Positions 11,276 to 22,132 of a stretch of 64,000 nt of DNA are shown here, one piece after another. The stretch lies in assembly GCA_026874595.1 (NCBI GenBank), contig CM049312.1, positions 47,865,429-47,929,428 of the forward strand, written 5' to 3'. The position numbers and the translations under genes were made by a program. Position 1 is the stretch's first letter; each line of letters starts with the position of its first letter. Source of the stretch: Sipunculus nudus (Eukaryota > Annelida > Sipuncula > Golfingiida > Sipunculidae). The notes under the pieces were generated by a model, which ran no database searches, was not told the origin of the DNA, and was given only the letters and a program-made list of their open reading frames with translations.

Positions 11276-11870
11276 ATAGCTTTCTGGATTTTGTGGCAGG
11301 TGGCGCCACCTATATTTATGTATACGCTGCAGACATTCAGGCTTATATCTCAGGACTGGTTTGACATATCCCCCTGAAATTTTGCATGTGTATAGATCTC
11401 ACATAGCTCTTAATCATACACAAAATTGGTGGTGCCACCTGCCACCATTTTTGCACAGCTTCTGTCTGTTTGTCTCCTGTGGGCTAAAATCACTCATATC
11501 TCAGTAGTGGTGTGACTTATCTGCCTAAAATTTTGCAGGTTTATACATCTTGGATAGCTTTCTGGATTTTGTGGCTGGTGGCGCCACCTATATATGTATA
11601 TGCTGCACACATTCAGGCTTATATATCAGGACTGGTTTGACATATCCCCCTGAAATTTTGCATGTGTATAGATCTCACATATCTCTTAATCATGCACAAA
11701 ATTGGTGGCGCCATCTGCCACCATTTTTGCACAGTGTCTGTCTGTTTGTCTGCTGTGTGCTAAAATCACTCATATCTCAGTAATGGTTTGACTTATCTGC
11801 CTAAAATTATGCATGTTTATACATCTTGGACAGCTTTCTGGATTTTGTGGTAGGTGGTGCGACCTACATA
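10265..11870. repeat. GGTGGCGCCACC core array (copy 2 plus extension)
   Basis: Continuation of the same monomers. Palindromes sit near 10404, 11020, 11150, 11299, 11576 and 11703. The stretch after 11275 is unique to the right side of the duplication and leads to the shared right-end tail. Confidence 0.8.
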
Positions 11871-12004
11871 CACATTTCAGCTGCAAACATCCAGGCTATT
11901 ATGCAACACACCTCACTCTATTTCCCCTTGTCACTCCATCCATGCCTCACTTCACCTTTCCCACTCTGATTTTGGAGGATACACGTAGTCGCTTGTTGAC
12001 TACC

Positions 12005-12209
12005 AATATTCTAGTTTTTGTGTTGTGTGCACCCATGCCAGAATTGCAGCAGTGATGTTCATTTAATTGTTTTTTGTTCTAAGTGTTTAGTACTTGTTTT
12101 GTTCATATACATGTTACACATGTTCTTGAAAAGTAATGGTCCAGCATTGAAGCATTATACCTGGTGTAATCTCATTGCACAGGTTCGCATTAGGCCTGTA
12201 GGCCTTGTT
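12005..12209 (+). repeat. B right-end tail, subtype T1
   Basis: This conserved tail of about 190 bp (TTGTGTTGTGTGCACCCATGCC ... TCCAGCATTGAAGCATTATACC ... CACAGGTTCGC + hairpin + CTTGTT) also ends B elements or fragments at 15745, 27749, 31706, 54639, 55609, 57767 and 59586. Subtype T2, with a different body but the same last 30 bp, ends those at 25133 and 57427. Confidence 0.85.
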
Positions 12210-13430
12210 GGTATGTACAAAGGAAATGTATATAAGGACATGCATAGAAAATATGAGCAAAAACAGATTAGTGATTTTCATATTAAGCAGTCCTGAAACT
12301 ATGCAAATATGTGTTCAAAATTAAATTTATTTATAATTGGAACTAAAATATTGATATATTGAAAAAAAGAAGTGTTTCCACTTGTATGTTAAGTTTTAAC
12401 TGTTGTATGTGCTGTATGTTGTATATAAGTATTATTACTAAAGCTAAACTATATTAAAATTAAAATTTTTTTAATATCTAAATTATGATTCAACTCATAG
12501 ATAACAGAGAAATGTAAGGAAAATAAAACTTGTTAATAAAGATCTATGGTTTTAAAATAATTTTCTGCAGAGTATCACACAGTAATCATATGATTCCACA
12601 GAAAATCGATGTCAATTGTCATATTGTTAATCTAACTGCAATTATGAAACAGTGAGTAGCTTGCATAATATTTTAATAACAATTAATTAAACACACATTT
12701 AAACATGTTTCTACACTCATAAATAAATTAAGACTGAAATTACATATTTATGTTTTATTTCTCTGTTTGCTGGTAAGTGATATGGAGTATATCCGTGATC
12801 AGACTTCTGACATCCACTTTTTGGCCTTACTAAAACTTTCAACTTCAAGTCAAACAAGTTTTCTTCTGAAGGTCATTCACGGCGTCAAAAGCTCATAAAA
12901 TTATTAATATATGTTACAGCTACTGCTATTATTTATTTTTTAACAATGCTCTGTGACAAATCACATAATATTGAAGGTTTACTTAATACCAGCACAAAAC
13001 TGCTGACGCGCATGAGCGATAATGGGGGTCTTTCAGTGGTCAATGTCACAAGTCGAATAAAAAAGCACAAAATGCACGATGGCTGTTTAGAATAAGACAT
13101 TTTTGGTTTCTTACGCTCATAGGTAAGCTGATGCAAGTCATCCATAGCGTTTCCAGTTTGGTTGAGTTCATATGCTAGCACCTTATTTCAACTGACAACA
13201 CAAGTTCTGACAAAGTTTTAGGCGCCATAAACTGTCACTGGTACCGTAAAGCGGTCATGCCGAAAGTGCAGTCATGTCGTAAAATACCCGATACTTTTTT
13301 ATATATATATAAATTTATTCAAAATTTGATGTCCTGCGGTAACAATGACAGTAAATTTTTCAGATATCAATTCTCTTTTATAATTAATAATCATCAGATA
13401 TAAATGACATTTGATTCACAATTATTTCTG
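12210..13430. other. AT-rich non-repeat segment with one GC-richer patch
   Basis: No known family is recognisable. Most of it is AT-rich. The patch near 12990-13280 has more CpG and, on the minus strand, a possible small first exon (see findings). A TATA-like (TA)n lies at about 13300-13312. No supported gene. Confidence 0.4.
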
Positions 13431-13434
13431 GGTT

Positions 13435-13436
<2 letters not shown>

Positions 13437-13490
<54 letters not shown>
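13437..13490. repeat. (TA)n microsatellite inside a palindrome
   Basis: About 25 TA dinucleotides are flanked by GTAC on both sides (GTACTATATA...TATATAGTAC), so the whole tract is self-complementary and can extrude as a cruciform. Confidence 0.97.
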
Positions 13491-13494
<4 letters not shown>

Positions 13495-14063
13495 CTATTT
13501 CTGATGAAAATAAGCAGAATAATGAATTAATTACACAGCAGGAAATAAAAAAAAGTAGGCAAAGTTACCTTCTATTATGGTACATATTTGTGTGATTAAT
13601 AAAACAATTGTAAGATTATGAAGATATAATATTTTTGTGTATAAATTAATTATTGCATGAAAATTTCTCTCTTATTTTTTTTAAAGTTTCTTGTGTGTGT
13701 ATACATATAACATATGTCCCATTTTTTTCATTTTTACAGGTACATCTCCTTATATACTTATTTACAATATATACATGCAATTCTCACATATTTTATAATA
13801 TGATGCTTCAAATATATTAAGTTTATAAATTTAGGTCAAATAAAATGTTTAATAAAAATTGAAATAAATTTTAATTTCAAACAAATTAATTGCTGTGAAT
13901 TCACTCAAGAGTTAATTTTGATTTCTTTGATAAAGAAAAAGCCTCCTTGAAGTAGGGTCATGACTTTAATAATTTAATATAATTAAAAGTGACCTTGATC
14001 TTGTATAAATCCATATATTGTGAAAATAACACAGAGCATGAATTAGATTTTTCTAGAAGGGTT
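13491..14063. other. AT-rich intronic spacer
   Basis: Low-complexity AT-rich DNA with no recognisable repeat family, RNA gene or coding segment. Confidence 0.4.
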
Positions 14064-14071
14064 GTAGAGAT

Positions 14072-14484
14072 TAGGGCTGAAACGGGTACAAAATTTTGGA
14101 CTCGAGTACCCGATAGGCGTTACCCGACTCGACTCGAGTACTCGTTACCATGGCAACGCTGTAAAGTTTAACTGCCATCTGTTTATTGATGCAAAACATA
14201 CATAAATTTGAATTTGTGACTCCAAACGAAGGAATAGATGTAGATACTAAAATTAAACAGAGTGGAAAAATCCATTCGAAAACATATAACCAATAAATGT
14301 GAGTCTCTTCGAAATAAACTGTACAGTATAATTATTATTTCGATAATGGATAAATAGGCCGAGACTACCAGTAAATTTACAGTAATATTCATTATGCGTG
14401 TACATACAGGAGTACTTGAGTCCAAATTTTGGACTTGTGTCCTCGGTAAGTATTACCCGGACTCGAGTACTCCTTTCAGCCCTA
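14072..14484. mobile_element. hAT-type MITE, 413 bp, with 8-bp TSD
   Basis: Ends are inverted: left TAGGGCTGAAACGGGTAC, and the right end read on the minus strand is TAGGGCTGAAAGGAGTAC. The element is flanked by the perfect 8-bp duplication GTAGAGAT at 14064-14071 and 14485-14492. An 8-bp TSD with (C/T)AGGG termini is diagnostic of the hAT superfamily. Subterminal parts carry repeated ACTCGAGTAC motifs, possible transposase-binding sites. It encodes no protein. Confidence 0.92.
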
Positions 14485-14492
14485 GTAGAGAT

Positions 14493-15177
14493 GGTTAAAT
14501 TGTTCTGATTATCAGTATGAATAAACGCCCGGATAAAGTAAATTCACAGAAAAATTTGAAAACTGGTGCCCTTAACCATCACCCAAAGATAAAATCAGCT
14601 TAAATATAGGATTTTGTGAACATTACTATTTTTTAAGTACTTTCTGCTTTCAAAATTATCACACATATAACCGACTGAAGGTTTGAAAACTTGAACTTTC
14701 CCTCAGTGACTTGGTGCCAAAATTAGAACAACTGCTCTATCAATGAGTGGGCTGTTAATAATTTCTCAATATTTTCTGTACAGCCCCTTTTATGCACCCC
14801 TTTTATGTAACAGTTGTTAGTTGTAGGACTGTAAACCTAACTGACAATGAAAAAATATACAGAAAGTTAAAAATTGAATTTTGCATGATGTTTAACATGT
14901 GGTTACATTCATATTAGTAAGCTTTACTTGCACCTCACTCATTTCAAAGTTAAATTTTCTAAAATCAGGGTGTAAAGCCTACAGCTGAAGGTAAATTAAC
15001 TTATATCAAGTAAATTTTTCTAAACTGTAGGTATTTTTACTTATTTACCAAAGAGATTGGCTTCATTCTTGTGATTTAAGGATTAATTTCTAGGTACTTC
15101 CTTGTTTTAGGTAAAATTTACTTGTTTTAGGTGAAAATAACTAATATTTCCTTATTTAGGAAAATTATTTTTGGCAG
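14493..15177. other. AT-rich spacer, nothing recognised
   Basis: No supported gene or family repeat. Short runs of TTTTAGGTAAA-like sequence near 15100-15170 are the only internal pattern I noticed. Confidence 0.35.
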
Positions 15178-15745
15178 TGTTCACTCAGTGCAGCCAGGTA
15201 CAGGTCGAAAGTTCACTCAGTCTAGCCAGGTGCAGGTCATGAGTTCACTTAGTGCAGTAGCCTGAGCCAGCTAGCAAATTTGTCACAGTTCACTCAGGGC
15301 AACTGCCTATCTCACCTAAGCCTGGTCAGCCCCATGCATCAGACTCAAGGTAAGTTTGATGTATTGGCCTGATATTTTGACCTGTCTGTGTCTTTGATGG
15401 CTTTCTCGTTCAGAAGACAGGTGTCGCCACCTACAATGACTTTTGCACAGTGTATGTGCCTGCTTATTTCTACAGAAGAATTTGATATATCAGCCTGAAA
15501 TTGGGCATATGTATATCTCTGATAGCTTTGTTGTATACAAGACTGATGGTGCCAGCTACAATCATTTTTGTGTTGTGTGCACCCATGCCAGAATTTCAGC
15601 AGTGATGTTTGTGAATTGTTTCTTTTTCAAAATGTTTTAGCACATGCATTGTTCATATACACGAGAAGTAATGGTCCAGCATTGAAGCATTATACCTGGT
15701 GTATTTCCCAATGCACAGGTTCCCACTAGGCCTGTAGGCCTTGTT
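15178..15745 (+). mobile_element. B-family right-end fragment (T1 tail)
   Basis: Begins within the 32-bp units, has one truncated GGTGGCGCCACC region (GGTGTCGCCACC, then a direct jump to GGTGCCAGC), and ends with the complete B terminus CACAGGTTCCC + hairpin + CTTGTT at 15745. No left end. Confidence 0.8.
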
Positions 15746-16473
15746 AACAAATTTTTATCTGCTTTTTAGCGAACCTGTGAGCTTATGTGATGGTGGGGCG
15801 GCATCCGTCGTGTCTCGTGCGTCATGCATCGTCTGTACATTAACCATAGCTATCTCAAAAAGGCAGGAGCTAGCATCACAAAAATTTTTTTTGAAAAAAT
15901 CAGTCATAAAAAAAACTATATCGGATATTTAGCGAACCTGTGAGCTTATGCGATAGTGTGGGGTCGTCTGGCGTTCGTCGTCCGTCGTCTGTACGTTAAC
16001 CCATACTATCTTGAAAATGGCAAGAATTAGCATCACGAAATCTTATGCATAAAATTAGTCATCTAAAAAACTCTATCGGACTTTGCTTATTTTTTGGCTA
16101 ACTGCATTTTCATGAATTTAAAGGGAAAAAGCTAAAAAAGCTTAAAAAATCTTCTTCTCTTAATCTGTTCAGCCATATTGTCCAATATTTTACAGAAATG
16201 ATTCCTGGAACAATCTCTCTCAAGTTTGTTCGAATGGTTTAAGTTTGGTGATTTTTGGCCGAGTTACAGGAAGTTGAACTTAGTCACCTGTCCAAAAAAG
16301 CATACAAAAATTACAGTCTCAGAAATGGCTTGAGCTATCATCACCAAATTTTATGCCAATGTTGGTCACATGAGTCATAATTGAAATTGAGGTATTGGTG
16401 GCGCCGCCTGCATCAGCCTTTTTTGTATGGCTGTCATCAGTGCCCGTATCATACTGACAGCTACAAATAACTT

Positions 16474-17160
16474 CTTCTCTGAAACGAAATGGCCAAATTG
16501 TTTAATATCGCACAGAAATGATCCTAGAGTAGTGCTTTCTGAAGTTTGTTCAAATGGTCTCAGTTCAGTGACTTTTGGCTAAGTTATGGGAAGCTGAATT
16601 AAGTCATATGCCATAACAGCCCATTTTAGCTAAGTGGCTACAAAAATCTTCTTCTCCAAAACCACTGGGCCAAATTCTTAAATCTCACACATTAATTATC
16701 CTTAGATGTTGATAATTCAAGTTTGTTCAAATGGTTTTGGTTCAGTGATTTTTGGCTGAGTTATGGGAAGCTGAATTTAGTCATATGCCATAACAGCCCA
16801 TGTATAAGCTAAGTGGCTACAAAAATCTTCTTCTCAAAAACCACTGGGCCAAATTCTTAAATCTCACACATTAATTATCCTTAGATGGTGATAATTCAAG
16901 TTTGTTCAAATGGTCTCAGTTCAGTGACTTTTGGCTGGGTTATGGGAAGCTGAATTTAGTCATATGCCATAACAGCCCATTTTAGCTCAGTGGCTACAAA
17001 GATCTTCTTCTCAAAAACCACTGGGCCAAATTCTTAAATCTCACACATTAATTATCCTCAGATGTTAATAATTCAAGTTTGTTCAAATGGTTTTGGTTCA
17101 GTGCTTTTTGGCTGAGTTATGGGAAGCTGAACTTAGCCAGTTTGCTGTCTCTTAATATAT
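16474..17160. repeat. B core array, ~176-bp units
   Basis: Four units start CTTCTTCTC...CCAAATT at about 16474, 16648, 16828 and 17003 (spacing 174, 180, 175). Each runs through TCAAGTTTGTTCAAATGG, GTTCAGTGA and TTTTGGCT(G/A)AGTTATGGGAAGC. Other B copies, such as 30090-30230, carry fewer units, so the array expands and contracts. Confidence 0.88.
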
Positions 17161-18540
17161 GAGTTATAAACCTGCGAAACATTTTTCAACTGATGATACT
17201 GAAGCCAGTTTGTTAAATATTTTACAAGAATAATCCCTACAATAATTCTTATAATAATTGTCATTAATGGTTCCACATGAATGATTATTGGCTGAATTAT
17301 GGAGATTGAACTAAGTCATTAAGTCATTACATCATGCCACTAGACATTTAGATTTCAGGTTATCTTTGGTTAATATTGACAAGAAAGTTTTTTAAAAGCT
17401 TTTAAAAAATTTAGATTTATGATTTAAGATATTCCTCATGCTATTTATTTGAAGTTATTCATCATACCAGGCAATGTTACAATCATGGATATTCAGCTCT
17501 CTGTGGCTATATAAAGACAACTGTACATGGATTATAAATTATTGGTATCCCTACTCAACTTAATTAAAGAATTTGCCATCAATGAGATATATCTGTATTT
17601 TAATTTTGCATTCAGTATGCATCTGTAATAATTTTACATATATTCCTGATTTCTTTTTTTAAGCTCAGCTGAATATAAGTCATCTGAGCTATAGTCATGG
17701 TCCATTGTCCGTCGTTTGTCCATCTGTCTGTCTTTCCTTCCGTCCATCTGTCCGTCCGTAGATGTGGCACATTTTGAAACCGTAAGACCTAGGAATCCAA
17801 AATTCGGCATAATGTTAGATGTCCCCAAGATCTCCTACCAAGCCAAAAACTGGGTCTTTACGACTTTGTTCCTTTGAGAAATTAAGGAAAAACCTCAATT
17901 TTTTAATAAAAACCCATTTTCACACTTCAGGACTGCCTAATATCAAAACCACTTATCTGCTTTTCCTCATATTTACCATAAATATTCCTCTATATAGCTC
18001 CTATGTACATGTCAGAAATTAGGTGTGTATTATATAATTTAAAAAAGTTATGGGCCAAAACATATTGCACTTTGTAAAAAGAGGAAAAATATTTGGTCAC
18101 TTAACACAAAAAATGTTAAAGCTAGGGACTTTTATTCAGTAATATAACTTTAATTAATCAAAATTTAATTGTATATCCAAAATTAGAGCAAAATCTTTTA
18201 AAGTTTAAAAAAAAATAGGAAAAATATAAAATTGGTACCTTAAATTTTGCCCAAATTTGACCATGGCCCTTTTTTTCTCGTAAGTATATTTTATTTATTT
18301 TTCACAGCCGGGATACATGTGGATTTAATCTGATGAATTCTGAAATTTGAAAGTAAAAGCTTAAAAATTATTCTAATTATTGAAGTTTTCATATGCTCTA
18401 ATTTATTTGCTATTGTATATCTAAGACCCCACTCTTGCTCACTACAGCCTTTCCTAGGTAACCTTATTAGTGATGCAGCACTGGCAGAACACCTCTGTTG
18501 TAATAAATATACACTTATTCTCATGGGCCCTACCCTAAAT

Positions 18541-18569
18541 CCCCCCCCCCCCCAGTTCCCCCCCCCCCC
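18541..18569. repeat. Poly(C) tract of D element
   Basis: C13-AGTT-C12. Other C runs occupy related positions of D copies at 19296-19306, 19655-19669, 28750-28762, 46958-46970, 47789-47814 and 63560-63583. i-motif/G-quadruplex potential on the two strands. Confidence 0.95.
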
Positions 18570-20130
18570 ATCACCACCAATTATATTGCAATATATGGTT
18601 TGTTATTGTCAACTGTATTTCTTTAAATGTAAAGCTGTTTTTGATCCAATGTGCACAACTTTTCTTGAAATTTTAATTCAAGAAGTAATCCAAGAGATGC
18701 CACGTTGTTCTGATGTAGCATTTTAAAGAAATTATTTCCTTTTAAATAATTAAACAAAATATTAACCCATCAGAAAGCATAATTTGATAATATATGAAAC
18801 AAATCATGGATAAATAAAGGTGCACTTTAAAATTGTGAATTCTGGAGTGTTATTTTCATATATTTATTGCTTTGCAAATTTAAAAATATATTTATAAATA
18901 AAAAAAGAATATATCTGTGTGCATAATGTGATTTTACCTGACTAAATAAGTATAAATGTTGATGCAAATTAGATTTGTGAATCAATTTAAATATTCAGAT
19001 ATATATGATATACTGTGAATATATAGTAAGATTTATAAACTTAAAAAAATGACTTAACAAAAGAAAAAATAGGATCTAATGCAATATTTGTTCATTGTTT
19101 TCCTGTCTCAGTAGAATGGAAATCAAAGTTATTTGCTTTGTTTTCCATCTCTCTGCCTGTTTTTAAATATTTAAAAATAATTTCATTTAAATTAAACTTT
19201 ATCCTTTACATATATGCAAAGGTGCTGTAACTCCCACCAGTAAGCACCACTGAATTGAATTCCATATTCTGTATTTATATCCAAAGGTGTTGTAACCCCC
19301 CCCCCCTAGTTGTTGAGCCCTTGTTTAAGTTAATAGCATAAATAAAAAATCAATACCTTAATCAATACAATAAATTTTGTCCAAATTTGGCAAAGGCACT
19401 TTTTTTCTTGTAAGCACTGTTGATTTTATTTTAACAGCATATATACATAAGGATTTACTCTTTTAAAATCTGAAATTTCAAAAGAATTGTTTGATAAGAA
19501 TAGATTTTATTCAAGTTTTCATACACCATGTCAAGTGTTGTTACATCAAGCCCACATAGTAGTACAGCCTTCATTTGTCTTAAGAAACAACTCCAGGCAG
19601 CTTTCCTTTTCTCAGCTTGGACACTGCTAGCAAGCTTCTTCTCTACCCTGTACTCCCCCCCCCCCCCCCACTCCCCATTCCCTAGATTGTGCATAAACTA
19701 GATGAATGTTATTATTTTCTGTATTTTATTCTGTCTTATTCTAGGCTATGCTACATTTTAGATTTTGTATTGTACCACCAGGGTTAAAATGATTAAAGTG
19801 CACATTTAACTGTGTATTGCTATGAAGGTGTGGATGTTCATCAGATAAGGAATTCCTTACTTCAGAAGAGTAAAAACTTCACCAAGTGTGAAATTGACTA
19901 TAAATTCCAATAATAAATTATAGCTGAGAAATTTATTAGCACCATGATATTGTTTGTCTCTCATTCAACCAATAGTGTGTATACTTTATTTGAAAAGATG
20001 TATATATTTTATCAAATGTACTGAATCTTTTATTTCGGTGAATAAAATCTAGCATGTACTGAAAACTCCAATGTACAAAACATTTTAATTGTGATTCAAG
20101 GGATAATCTTGAAGGTGCCAAGTTGTGGCA

Positions 20131-21989
20131 TTTTTATGCCCCTGCCAGAAAGTGGCCGGGGCATATAGTTTTACCCATGTCCGTCATTCCGTCCTTCCGT
20201 CATTCCGAAATCAAACAGTTGTACAGACTTTTTTTCGCAATGCCTGCAGATATTGGCCTGTTTTTTTGTATGTGGGCAGATAATGATCAGATACAGATCG
20301 AGTTCGCGTTTTGTCCCGGTTTACTTACTTTTGTCCGTTTTACGGCTCTTTAACTTAGAAAATTTCATGAAAAATAGAAATGTTCATGACAAATACACAT
20401 GTACGGACTTTTTTCGCACTGCCGGCAGATATTGACCTGATTTTAGGTGTGTCGGCAGATATTGACTAGTTACAGATCAAGTTCGCGTTTCGTCCCAGTT
20501 GACCTAATTTTGAACGTTTTACGGCTTCTAAACATAGAAAATTTCATGAAAAATATAAATTTTCATGACAAATACACATGTACAGACTTTTTTTCGCAGT
20601 GCCTGCAGATATTGGCCTGATTTTTGGTGTGTGGGCAGATATTGACCAGTTACAGATCGAGTTCGCGTTTTGTTCCATTTGACCCTATTTTTGACAGATT
20701 TTTGGCTCCTGAACATAGAAAATTTCATGAAAAATTTTCATGACAAATACACATGTAAGGACTTTTTTTCGCAATGCCTGCAGATATTGGCCTGATTTTT
20801 TATGTGTGGGCAGATAATGACCAGTTACAGGTGGAGTTCGCGTTTCGTCCCAGTTGACCTACTTTTGATTGTTTTACGGCTCCTCAACATAGAAAATTTC
20901 ATGAAAAATATAAATTTTTATGACAAATGTACATGTACAGCTGTTTTTAGCCCTCAGCTCATAGGCTGATGGGCTATTGTCGTCACCCAAGCTGTCCGTC
21001 TGTCCGTCCGGTGTCCGTCCGTCCGTCCGTTCCGCATCTGTTAACTTTTACCTTGTGAGCATGATATCTCTAAAAGGATTCACCGTTGGAATTTTATTTC
21101 ATCAGTGAAGCTGTTTATCGATCAAGTTTGAAGATGGGTGACCTTGGCCCATTTTTTGTTACATTTTAGAGCTGATTATAGAAAAACACTCAGACGCTTA
21201 TATCTCAGGAACCATTGTGTGGATTTTCACAAAACTCATTATGGTCATTGGGACTGATGGTCTGTACGAGCTGCACAATTTTGGTAGCGCCACCTGCAAT
21301 TTCTGATTTTTTTATGAATTTTTATCGGATTTTTCAATTTTGGCCTTTTGTACAGGGTATCTCCAAAGGTATTCAACACAGGAACTTCATTTCTTCAGTG
21401 CTATTGCCTTATATTTACAAAATCTTGGTCAAGTTCAAAGATGGGTGATCTTGACCTACTTTTCAAGGTCACGTAGCTTAGTATAGAAAAAAACTTAGGA
21501 GCTTATCTCTCAGGAAGCATTTGGTGGATTGTTATGAAATATGGTACATACCTCTCCAATTTAAATTTATAACTGATTATCAGCTTTTGCTAATATTCTA
21601 GTTTCACAATGCAATGCTTACAGATACCGGCCTAATGTTTGGTCTGTGGGCGCATAATGACCACTTACAGATCGAGTTTGCGTTTCATCCCAGTTAACCT
21701 ATTTTTGACCATATGACAGATCCTGAACATAGAAAATTTCATGAAAGACAGAAATTTTTATGAAAAATGCACATGTATGGACTTTTTTTCACAATGCCGG
21801 TAGATACTGTTCTGATTTTTGGTGTGTTGCTTGATAATGACCCGTTACAGATTGAGTTTGCATTTTGCCCTTGTTGACCTACTTTTGACCATACGACACC
21901 TCCTGAACTTAAAAAAAATTTACAAAATTTAACAAATGTTTCTTATTTGCCCCAGGCAGGGCATTCGTGTCGTTCCGACACATCTAGTT
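20131..21989 (+). mobile_element. E-family element nested in D, hosting F
   Basis: Left end TTTTTATGCCCC with a GGGGCAT complement close by; right end GGGCATTC followed by the hairpin GTGTCG-TTC-CGACAC and ATCTAGTT. Core units of about 175-183 bp start near 20218, 20401, 20580 and 20755 (GTAC-GGACTTTTTTCGC...CAGATCGAGTTCGCG). The flanks rejoin a D sequence that is uninterrupted at about 29215-29265 (GGCATTATTTTCATTTAAATTC), showing a clean insertion. ORFs here, on both strands, are repeat artefacts. Confidence 0.82.
20943..21604 (+). mobile_element. F-family element nested in E
   Basis: Starts TTTTTAGCCCTCAGC and ends GCTAATATTCTAGTT. The first 36 bp hold a hairpin (CAGC-TCATAG-GCTG, then GATGGGCTA). 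(CCGTC)n follows. It interrupts an E core unit between GTACAG and GCAATGC, at the T7 run of that unit. The interior contains GGTAGCGCCACCTGC, a near variant of the B palindrome. Confidence 0.75.
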
Positions 21990-22132
21990 TTGTTTTAAAT
22001 TCAGTTTTAACATTTGTGATTTAAAAATAATTAAATATATATGTATGCATAATATGCCCCTTATATGAGCTACATTCTGGATTAATAATGATTGCAACTT
22101 GGAACTCTGATATTTTAACTTATACTTTCAGA

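Larger units (their letters stand above)
2795..12209 (+). mobile_element. B-family Helentron-like element, full length, enlarged by internal duplication
   Basis: The left end is TTTTTAGCAAACCTGTGAGC (first head 2795; second head 2967). The right end is CACAGGTTCGC, then the hairpin AGGCC-TGTA-GGCCT and CTTGTT, ending at 12209. The terminal GCGAACCTGTG/CACAGGTTCGC pair is inverted but the outer ends are not, giving asymmetric terminal inverted repeats. Inside are about 175-bp core units, an internal second head at 4347 (and its duplicate at 8133), a run of 32-bp units, and a GGTGGCGCCACC array. No protein is encoded. Its unusual 9.4-kb length comes from a 3.79-kb internal tandem duplication. 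Confidence 0.78.

Noticed and set aside
18523-18726. Proline-rich ORF over C tracts (also 47656-47931)
   Set aside because: Proline comes from poly(C) homopolymer, and the frame depends on run length.
20123-20728. ORFs across the E elements (also 38425-39439)
   Set aside because: They recur with the 180-bp core unit on both strands and differ between the two E copies by stops and shifts.
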